From positions 1 to 63,114 of the forward strand of contig NZ_PYLP01000013.1 in NCBI RefSeq assembly GCF_003024675.1: DNA of 63,114 nucleotides, given 5' to 3'. The position numbers and the translations under genes were made by a program. The notes under the pieces are model-generated. The model was not told the DNA's origin and did no database searches. It was given only the letters and a program-made list of their open reading frames with translations. This DNA is from Faecalibacillus faecis (lineage in GTDB: Bacteria > Bacillota_I > Bacilli_A > Erysipelotrichales > Coprobacillaceae). Below are positions 52,736-60,500 of the stretch, in pieces (position 1 is the stretch's first letter; every line of letters begins with the position of its first letter).

Positions 52736-53938
52736 ATGTTAAAATTAGAAGATTTTCAAGCGGCTAAAAAAAGAGTTGATGAAGTCATCTTACCAACTCA
52801 TTTAATACATAGTGAAGCATTTTCTGAAGAAAGCGGTAATGATGTATATATCAAACCTGAAAACTTACAAAAAACAGGAGCATTCAAAATTAGAGGTGCC
52901 TACAATAAAATTATGAAATTAGATGATGAAGCAAAGAAAAAAGGGTTGATTGCTTCTTCGGCTGGAAATCATGCACAAGGTGTAGCTTATGCAGCAAAAA
53001 AATTAGGGGTCAAAGCAACAATTTGTATGCCAGCACATACACCTTTAATTAAAGTGGATGCAACAAAAGCACATGGAGCTGATGTTGTTTTATATGGTGA
53101 AGCTTATGATGAAGCTTATGAAAAAGCAGTAGAATTACAAAAATCTGAAGGTTATACTTTTGTTCATCCTTTTGATGATGAAGATGTTATGGAAGGACAA
53201 GGAACAATTGCTTTAGAAATTATGGAAGAACTTCCAGATGTTGATTATATTCTTGTACCTATTGGTGGTGGAGGATTGATTTCTGGTATTGCTTGTGCAG
53301 CAAAACAAATTAATCCATCTGTTAAAATTGTAGGGGTTGAACCAGAAGGAGCTGCAAGTGCGTTAGCGGCAGTTGAAGATGATCAACTTGTTAAGTTAAG
53401 TGAAGTAAGTACAATTGCTGATGGGACAGCGGTTAAACAAATTGGAGAAACACCATTTGAGTATATTAAAAAATATGTTGATGAAATTGTTACGGTAAGT
53501 GATTATGAACTAATGGAAGCGTTCTTGATACTTGTTGAAAAACATAAATTAATTGCTGAAGGATCTGGTATTTTATCACTTGCAGCATTAAAGAAATTAC
53601 ATTGTAAACGTAAAAAAGTTGTATCACTTATTTCTGGTGGAAATATGGATGTAATGACAATTTCTTCAATGATCAATAAAGGACTTATTTCAAGGGGGAG
53701 AATCTTAACATTCTCTGTACAATTACCTGATATTCCAGGACAATTAGAAATTGTATCTCGATTATTAAATGAATGTAATGCAAATGTTATTGGTGTTGAA
53801 CATAACCAATTTAAAAACTTTGCACGTTTTTCAGAAGTAGAATTAAGGGTTACTTGTGAAACAAATGGTGAAGCGCATATTCAAATGATTGTTGATAAAT
53901 TCAAAGAAAATGGATATACAATTGTAAAAATTAACTAA
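52736..53938 (+). CDS. threonine ammonia-lyase (catabolic type with ACT domain)
   Basis: 400 residues from ATG 52736 (GGAGGG site). The PLP lysine is in NLQKTGAFKIRGAYNK, the phosphate-binding loop is PIGGGGLISG, and SSAGNHAQGVAYAAKKLG is family text. A single ACT domain (about 325-400) follows, as in the TdcB-like enzymes of Firmicutes. It deaminates threonine to 2-oxobutyrate and ammonia; catabolic versus biosynthetic (ilvA) use cannot be settled, as no branched-chain genes are near. Confidence 0.92.
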   Translation: MLKLEDFQAAKKRVDEVILPTHLIHSEAFSEESGNDVYIKPENLQKTGAFKIRGAYNKIMKLDDEAKKKGLIASSAGNHAQGVAYAAKKLGVKATICMPAHTPLIKVDATKAHGADVVLYGEAYDEAYEKAVELQKSEGYTFVHPFDDEDVMEGQGTIALEIMEELPDVDYILVPIGGGGLISGIACAAKQINPSVKIVGVEPEGAASALAAVEDDQLVKLSEVSTIADGTAVKQIGETPFEYIKKYVDEIVTVSDYELMEAFLILVEKHKLIAEGSGILSLAALKKLHCKRKKVVSLISGGNMDVMTISSMINKGLISRGRILTFSVQLPDIPGQLEIVSRLLNECNANVIGVEHNQFKNFARFSEVELRVTCETNGEAHIQMIVDKFKENGYTIVKIN

Positions 53939-53961
53939 GCAGTCGAAAGATTGCTTTTTTT
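53937..53961 (+). terminator. terminator after the threonine ammonia-lyase gene
   Basis: GCAGTC (53939-53944), GAAA loop, GATTGC (53949-53954), TTTTTTTG. Confidence 0.8.
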
Positions 53962-53972
53962 GTATACTCTAA

Positions 53973-54653
53973 AACCCCTAGATAGTCTAGGGGTTCCGTG
54001 AAGCTTTAGCGATGAATAAAGAAATTCCTTGTATTATAATAAGATTGCGGCCTGACAAACTGCAAAAAAATTTAATACAAGGAGAAAAGGAAATGAATCA
54101 AATAAATGATAACAATTCCATACATACTTTATCACATACGACATGGAATTGTAAGTACCACATTGTTTTCGCACCAAAGTATAGAAGACAAGTGTTTTAT
54201 GGAGAAAAAAGGCAAGAGATAGGAAAAATACTAAGACAGTTGTGTGAATGGAAAGGAGTAAAGCTTTTGAATGCAGAAGCGTGTCCAGATCATGTGCACA
54301 TGTTAGTAGAGATACCACCGAACAAGCTTCATGGGATTTCTAAAAGGAAAGAGTAGCGTCATAATATATCAAAAATGGGGTAATATGAAATATCAGTATA
54401 GAAGCAGATCATTTTGGTGTAGAGGATACTATGTAGATACAGTAGGAAAAAATACAAAAAAGATCAATGAGTATATAACGAATCAAATACAAGAAGATAG
54501 GATGTCTGAACAAATGCGAATGGAATTTAATGACCCTTTTAAGGGTAGATAAGCAACAGTAAGCAAGTGTCAGGCCAGCAGAGGCCTAGGGGGCTTAAGC
54601 GAGATGCTGAGCCCTATGGGCGATGAAAGCAAAACCACCAGATTTTCTGGTGG
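53973..54653 (+). mobile_element. IS200/IS605-type insertion sequence, defective
   Basis: The element is bounded by hairpins that fit subterminal structures of this family: AACCCCTAG/CTAGGGGTT (53973-53981, 53987-53995) on the left and CCACCAGA/TCTGGTGG (54635-54642, 54646-54653) on the right. GGCCTGACA near 54051 recurs inverted as TGTCAGGCC near 54567. Only tnpA is inside, with no tnpB. The tnpA gene is broken, so the copy could move only with TnpA made elsewhere. Exact ends were not fixed. Confidence 0.75.
54093..54552 (+). pseudogene. tnpA: IS200/IS605 Y1 transposase TnpA, frameshifted
   Basis: From ATG 54093 the frame encodes HTTWNCKYHIVFAPKYRRQV and the HUH motif CPDHVHMLVEIPP, then runs out of frame at about 54322 and stops at 54354-54356. 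The second frame resumes with SFMGFLKGKSSVIIY and carries the catalytic-Tyr region FWCRGYYVDTVGKNTKK to 54552. About ten bases that normally encode the SVS-type link are missing at the break. Both active-site halves are therefore present but separated. Confidence 0.85.
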
Positions 54654-54698
54654 ATTACTTTATATCTATTCATTATTTAAAATGAAGAGGATTACATT

Positions 54699-55342
54699 TT
54701 GAAAAGAAAAATAGAAGAATTTTTCAAGCGGTTTATAGTTTTAAAAACAAGAAAAAAATTAAGAATTATTATAGTGGTTGGTTTGGTTGTAGGAGCTGTA
54801 AAGCTAATATTTTGTGATTTTCAACAAAGTAAATTAATACTTAAATTTGATACAATCAATGTTGAATTGGGGTAAACTGTATCGGCTAATATAGATAGCT
54901 ATTTAGATAAAAATAAGCTAAGTAATAAAGTTGTTAAAAAAATCATTAAAGAAACTGAGGAAAAGGATAATTTAAAGTATGTGAAGGTTATCAATAAAGA
55001 TGAAAATGGAAATAAGAAAATTGTTATCACTAAAAAATCTAACAATCAAGTTTCTAAAACTGATGCAATAGCGTCTACATCACCTGTATCTAATACAGGA
55101 ACTGTTAAGAGTGATACGGCTAACACAAAACCAACAACAAACACTGGAAGTAGTACACTTGCTCCTAGCAACAATTCATCTGGATCAAGCAATTAAATTC
55201 TATCAATAGTGGAAACAGTTCAAGCAATACGAACACCTCTAATACAAATAGCGATTCAAACAATACAGCTAAAGCATCAACACCAGCCCATGATGAAACG
55301 GTTACTACAGGCTATAAATGTTCTTGTGGTGCAATGAAATAA
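54699..55342 (+). pseudogene. decayed duplicate of the DUF5011 surface protein gene
   Basis: A TTG-started frame reads membrane helix (LRIIIVVGLVVGAVKLI), then INVELG, an in-frame TAA at 54873-54875 where the intact copy has a Gln codon, then TVSANIDSYLDKNKLS and EEKDNLKYVKVINKDENGNK. It skips the whole Ig-like domain and goes straight to the KTDAIASTSPVSNTGTVK linker. A one-base shift after SSGSSN (55196) restores NSINSGNSSSNTNTSN and the ending HDETVTTGYKCSCGAMK. Compared with the copy at 55944 it has a nonsense change, a large deletion and a frameshift. Confidence 0.85.
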
Positions 55343-55499
55343 ATTTTTTAAACAATCAAAACAATTTATATTGGCATTATTTAAACTATTTGAATTCTGA
55401 CAATATTAGGATTATCCCCAGATATTTCATCAGAATTGTCTTTTACGGTTTGATTTTTAACAAAAGATAACAAATATTTAATTATGAAAATCCTAATCA

Positions 55500-55534
55500 A
55501 AAAAGATGGAATATGGCTGCACTTTCATCTTTTT
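55500..55534 (+). terminator. terminator downstream of the decayed copy
   Basis: AAAAAGATG (55500-55508) pairs with CATCTTTTT (55526-55534); loop of 17 nt. Confidence 0.6.
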
Positions 55535-55627
55535 CTTATGAAAATAGTTCTAATAGAATTACACAAAAAAGTCAATAGATTTTAAAAATAGACGTGTTAA
55601 AATGATAGTATAGAATTGTAGTTGAGA

Positions 55628-55645
55628 GGTGGAACTTGTTCCATC
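55628..55645. repeat. 18-bp palindrome, copy 1 of 3
   Basis: GGTGGAACTTGTTCCATC, one or two mismatches from the perfect palindromes GATGGAACTAGTTCCATC at 55891-55908 and GATGGAACATGTTCCATC at 57281-57298. The shared core is GGAAC-NN-GTTCC. One copy flanks each side of the intact surface gene. Confidence 0.7.
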
Positions 55646-55890
55646 ATTACAGCTAAGGAATATAATTCAGGTGTTAATTGGTGTCATTAAAAAATACTCC
55701 CTTCCGATAGAAAGATGATAGAATTGTATCTGATTATGTAAGTCCTGATTAAAAAACATAGGCACTAATCAATATGGAATGTTATTGTCGATATTAAGTT
55801 TATTATCCTTCAGGACAAATATTTAAAACAGTAGCATTTATAATTTTCCTACATATAGATTATGTAAGTCCTATTCATTTAGAAAAGAGC

Positions 55891-55908
55891 GATGGAACTA
55901 GTTCCATC
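55891..55908. repeat. 18-bp palindrome, copy 2 of 3
   Basis: GATGGAACTAGTTCCATC, a perfect palindrome 36 bp before the intact surface protein gene. It is a candidate operator or RNA hairpin. Confidence 0.75.
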
Positions 55909-55943
55909 TTAGAAATAGATTAAAAATTCAAAGGAGTGGAAAT

Positions 55944-57233
55944 ATGGAAACAAAAAAACAAAATTTAATTGAAAAATATTTAGATACAAACCAGAAAAAA
56001 ATAGTAGCTGGTTGTTTAGCAGGTGTTTTAGTTATTGGAGCTGCTGGTGCAGTCATTCTAAATAACAACGGTTCTAAAAATCTAGTCTTAACATCAAATG
56101 AAGTGGATGCTGAACTTGGTCAAAAAGTTTCAACTAATGTTGCTGATTATTTGGATGCAAATAAAATTGATAATCTAGATAAGATCATTAAAGATACAAA
56201 AGAAAAAGACAATCTTAAGTACGTTACTGTAACAAATAAGGATGAACAAGGAAATGTCGTATCCAAAGAAGAAAAAGACTATCCAAAAGTTGGTAACTAT
56301 GAAATTAACTTTACCTATGGCAAAGAAAAAGCTACTGTAAAAGTAACTGTAAAAGATACAAAAGCACCTGAAATAACAGCACCTGACAGTATTGATGTCA
56401 TTCAATATACTGATCTTTCTGCTTTTAATTTCAGTGAGCTTTTAAAAGCTACCGATTACAGTGATGTCAAAGACTGGAAGATTGATACATCTAAAGTTGA
56501 TGTCAACACGATTGGAACTTATGATCTAAAAGTATCAATTCTAGACAAATATAAAAATAAAGCTTCAAAGAAATTAAAAGTCAATGTTGTTGAAGCCCCT
56601 GCTGTTTCCGATGGCGAAGTTGCTGTTACTGAAGTAGTAACTGATGAAAATGGGAATAAGAAGACTGTTGTTACAAAAAAAGCAAGTGATCAAGTTTCCA
56701 AAACTGATGCAGTAGCATCTACATCACCTGTTTCAAATAAAGGAACGGTCAAGAATGATGCGACAAATACAAAACCAGCATCAAACAGTGGAACAAGCAC
56801 ACCTGCTTCATCAAGCAGTTCTAGTGGTTCATCTAATTCTAATACCAATACATCAAACAACGGTGGAAACAGTTCAAACAATACATCTAAACCATCAGCT
56901 CATACGCATAACTACATTATTCCTATCACAAAGACAGTTCGTCATGACGCTGAAACAAAGACGGTACATCATGATGCTGTTGTAGAAAATAAACCTGTTT
57001 ACGAAGAACATATTGTATGTAAAGTATGCGGGAAAGACTTTGGAAAATATGGTGGAGAAAGTGCAGATATTCATAGTTCAGAGTTTGGACATTCTTATGA
57101 ATCTAAAGATGTCTTCGTTGGGACTAAACAAGTTACTGTTAGGGAAGCCTACGATGAAACTGTTGTAGTCAGACAAGCTTATGATGAAACGGTCACTACG
57201 GGATATAAATGCTCATGCGGTGCAGTCAAATAA
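55944..57233 (+). CDS. DUF5011 surface protein with Ser/Thr-rich linker and Cys-rich C-terminal tail
   Basis: 429 residues, AAAGGAGTGG site. Membrane anchor (about 20-40), an extracellular domain (about 50-145), one DUF5011/Ig-like module (about 145-215; DTKAPEITAPDSIDV, IGTYDLKVSILDKYKNKASK), a long low-complexity Ser/Thr/Asn linker (about 245-320), then a tail with paired Cys (VCKVCGKDFGKYGG and YKCSCGAVK) resembling a zinc ribbon, with repeated YDETV motifs. Function unknown; probably an exposed scaffold or adhesin. A broken duplicate lies just upstream. Confidence 0.82.
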   Translation: METKKQNLIEKYLDTNQKKIVAGCLAGVLVIGAAGAVILNNNGSKNLVLTSNEVDAELGQKVSTNVADYLDANKIDNLDKIIKDTKEKDNLKYVTVTNKDEQGNVVSKEEKDYPKVGNYEINFTYGKEKATVKVTVKDTKAPEITAPDSIDVIQYTDLSAFNFSELLKATDYSDVKDWKIDTSKVDVNTIGTYDLKVSILDKYKNKASKKLKVNVVEAPAVSDGEVAVTEVVTDENGNKKTVVTKKASDQVSKTDAVASTSPVSNKGTVKNDATNTKPASNSGTSTPASSSSSSGSSNSNTNTSNNGGNSSNNTSKPSAHTHNYIIPITKTVRHDAETKTVHHDAVVENKPVYEEHIVCKVCGKDFGKYGGESADIHSSEFGHSYESKDVFVGTKQVTVREAYDETVVVRQAYDETVTTGYKCSCGAVK

Positions 57234-57280
57234 AAAATGAATAAAGACAAGGATAATCGGATGATTGCCCTTTTTACATA

Positions 57281-57298
57281 GATGGAACATGTTCCATC
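57281..57298. repeat. 18-bp palindrome, copy 3 of 3
   Basis: GATGGAACATGTTCCATC, perfect palindrome followed by TTTTATTTTT, so this copy may also terminate transcription of the gene before it. Confidence 0.75.
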
Positions 57299-57324
57299 TT
57301 TTATTTTTGAAGGGAGAAAGTTCA

Positions 57325-57366
57325 ATGATAAAAGTTCATATTTATAAATGGGTATTCTACCCATAA
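57325..57366 (+). CDS. possible 13-residue leader peptide
   Basis: ATG 57325 follows AGGGAGA by seven bases and encodes MIKVHIYKWVFYP, then TAA at 57364-57366. The last A of the stop is the first base of a terminator stem. Five aromatic residues fall in the last seven. The placement resembles attenuator leader peptides; chance occurrence is quite possible for so short a frame. Confidence 0.35.
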   Translation: MIKVHIYKWVFYP

Positions 57367-57391
57367 GACAATCGAAAGATTGTCTTTTTTA
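57366..57391 (+). terminator. terminator in the adhesin leader
   Basis: AGACAATC (57366-57373), GAAA loop, GATTGTCT (57378-57385), TTTTT. Confidence 0.85.
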
Positions 57392-57484
57392 ATGTTCAAA
57401 GGTCGATTGCTTTATCAATCATAAAAACCTGCTTAGAGAAGTAACACTGATATTGAAACTTGTATCAGTAAAATATCGATATTT

Positions 57485-57530
57485 TTATCGTATCTAGCCA
57501 TACACTCCTTCAGTGTGGCAGATACGATAA
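57485..57530 (+). other. long hairpin before the adhesin start
   Basis: The arm from 57485 (TTATCGTATCT, then GCCA and ACACT with single-base bulges) pairs with the arm 57512-57530 (AGTGTGGCAGATACGATAA) around a CCTTC loop. No T-run follows, so it is a leader structure and not a terminator. It could stabilise the mRNA or be a protein-binding site. Confidence 0.7.
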
Positions 57531-57566
57531 GATGTAAATTTATTTATGAAGGAGGAAACTATTCTG

Positions 57567-60500
57567 ATGAATAGAAGAAGAGTATTTAATAAACTTGGAA
57601 AAATATTCATGGTTATGACAATGATCCTTTCTATGTGTTTTTCTGCAGGAAACACAAAGGTCAATGCTTGGGATGGAAATGTCCCCCATGAATTTACAAG
57701 AGTAAAAAATATTAAGTATCCTAAATGGTGGGGGCGTAAAATAGCATCATTAAAACAGTGGTCTACTTATTCATGCAAGTATAACGGTCAGTGGTCGTAC
57801 TGTCTTGAATCTTCTAAAAAAACACCATCGGCAGGAAACTATACGGCTTCAGTTATTGAAAATAATTCAATGGTTAGAAAGCTGTTATATTATGGATTTG
57901 GAGGACCAGCCGCATGGGATGTTTTTGGGCCAGATCATGATTTGAAAACTGCTGTATGTCCAGATGACAGCTATCTTTCAAATGATGATGTCAAATATCT
58001 GTTGACACATATCTTTTTAAGCGGTGCCTACAGTGGTGACTGGAACGGCTTCAGCGAAGAATTATTCAATCAAACATTTGGTGGAAGCTATGGTACAAAT
58101 CTCATGAATATATATCGAGGCATTGAACAGTTGCCTGATCCATCAAACGGTGCCAATTTCTCTACAGGAAATACGGCAAAATTTACAGCAACTTATGACA
58201 AGGCAAACAGCCTACAAAAGACAAATACTGTAAAATTCAATGCAAGTTCCAGTGAATCTGTACAGCTTCCATTACAAAACAATGTAACGATTCATATTGC
58301 GGGAACATCCAATACAAAGACAGGTGGAACGGCTACCGTATATGGAGGTCAATCATTCTATTTGACAACTCCTGCAACGAATCCGTTAAGCAACTATCAA
58401 AGTGGCAATCTTACTTCATCTGCCAAAGGAAAATTCTGTGCCCTAGCAATCAGTGATGGAAACGGTGCGAGTCAGACACATGGTTCATGGTATCAGGAAA
58501 CAGCTGATACATTAAAATATTCTGTTGAATGGATGGGATTTGGCTATATTGATTTAAAGAAAACGTCTGCCAATCCTGATATGACAAACAACAGCAGACT
58601 TTATTCTTTGGAAGGTGCCAAGTATGGAATCTATGAAGGTGACAGTCTTGTTCAAGAATTGACTACAGATGTCAATGGCTATGCAAAATCATCACTTCTT
58701 TTAGAAGGTAAATATACTGTAAAAGAAATCTCTGCCAGTAAGGGGTATGATGTGGATCAGACTTCTCATGGTGTAACTGTCACAAGAGGTCAGACTGTAA
58801 CGACAAACGTAACAGAAAAGCCAAAGAATGACCCTGTTGCACTAACAATTGTAAAAAATGATGCAGAAACGCTTGATCCTCAGGGAGGTGCCAACCTTGC
58901 AGGTGCAGAATTTACTGTAAAGTATTATGATGGATTCTATACAAAGGACAATCTTCCATCAAAGGCAACGCGTACTTGGGTATTGCAGACAAAACAAGTG
59001 ACTTATTCAAATGGTAAAAAAGTTTATGTGGCAGGATTTAATATTACAGGAAGTTATATTAAAGATAGAAGCGATGCATTATATACAAATACAAATGGTG
59101 TGGCTACTTTACCTCTAGGAACTATTTCCATTGAAGAAACAAAAGCACCTGAAGGATATTTCTTAAAGGGTGCCAAATTAAATGTTACAGATACAGCTTC
59201 AGGTACGACTTCATCTGTAATTGATGGAAAATATGTTGCACAGATCAATGAACAGTATCAGGGAGCTAAATTACAGTTTGGAAATGATGCCAATCAGATG
59301 ATCGTTCAAGAAAAGATCAAAAAACAACGTATTCAATTGTTTAAAAGTGGTGAAAGAGAAGGAATCTCTGGAGTCGTTAAAGGATTACAGGGTGCAGAGT
59401 TTACTTGGAAGCTTAAAACAGAAGTAGACAATGTTGGCTGGGATAACGCTAAAACCTATGCTGTCATTACGACAAATGAAAACGGTCGAGCTGTTACAGA
59501 TTATCTTCCTTATGGAAAATATCTCGTAAGAGAAACAAAGACACCTAAGGATTATATGACAGCACCTGATTTTACTGTTTCAGTTACTAAGGATTCTTCA
59601 GAGTACAATGAACTCGAACAAGTCCAACTTGTAAGTGTCAACAATAAACCTTTTGCATCCTATGTCAAGCTTGTAAAGGTAGATGAAGATACTGGAAAGA
59701 AAGTAACTCTTAATAGTGCTTCTTTTAAAATCAAAGATGCTCAAGGAAACTATGTCGTTCAGAAAGTATCGGGTACGAAGGTAGATACCTTTACCACAAA
59801 TTCAGATAATGAAATCATTCCTGTTGTTGAAAAAGGAACAGTAACTCTTCCATTGATGCTCAATGCAGGAACATATACGATTGAAGAAATCAAGACACCA
59901 AAAGGTTTTCTTGATCTTGAAAAACCAGTTGAATTCGTTATATCAAGTACCTATGACTATGATGTGGATGAAGACGCTGATCCAATCGTTGAAGTAAAGA
60001 TCAGAAACAGACAGCCTAAAGGAGAAATCAAACTTAATAAAACGGTCATGGATTTAGATACAGATACAGATTTGGTAGATCGTTCGGATCTGTCTAAAAT
60101 CCAATTTGTATTGAAGGCAAAAGAAGATATTTATAGTTCGATTGACGGCTCTTTGATGTTTGAAAAGGATTCTGTCATTACAACTGAAAACTCAGGAGCT
60201 ATTGTCAATACAGGAAGTGAAGTTGGAAATGGTATCTATGCCCTTTCTTTAGATGGACATTTAGATATTTCTAATCTGCCAATGAGTACGAAGGGAGCTT
60301 CATATTATCTTCAGGAAGTTAAAACTTTAGATGGTTGCGTATTAGATACAGCTCAATATGATGCCGTATTCAAACAATCTGATTTCACTACAAAAAATTA
60401 CATTAAGTCATTTGATGTAGAAAACAAAACAACTGACTTTGAATTCAACAAAACTGATGTTACTGGAGACAAAGAAGTTGAAGGTGCTCAATTGACTATT

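Larger units (their letters stand above)
55343..55943. other. intergenic region with repeats, no gene
   Basis: 600 bases between the two copies. It holds a terminator (55500-55534), the 15-bp direct repeat GATTATGTAAGTCCT at 55732-55746 and 55858-55872, and two copies of an 18-bp palindrome (separate entry). A short open stretch near 55508-55578 (WNMAALSSFSYEN) may be a gene relic but is not recognisable. Confidence 0.6.
57234..57566 (+). promoter_or_regulatory. structured leader of the adhesin gene
   Basis: 333 bases without a long gene. In order: the third 18-bp palindrome (57281-57298), a 13-codon frame with a good ribosome site (57325-57366), a terminator overlapping its stop, ACTGATA/TATCAGT, the perfect palindrome AAAATATCGATATTTT (57470-57485), and a hairpin of about 20 bp (57485-57530) just before the adhesin ribosome site. 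This order suggests RNA-level control, but no promoter could be placed with confidence. Confidence 0.55.

Noticed and set aside
56690-56881. Minus-strand acidic frame over the surface-protein linker
   Set aside because: It is the reverse reading of a Ser/Thr low-complexity linker, which yields a Val/Leu/Asp-rich artefact.
55628-57298. LexA (SOS) boxes
   Set aside because: GAAC and GTTC are present but separated by two bases; the Firmicute LexA site needs four.
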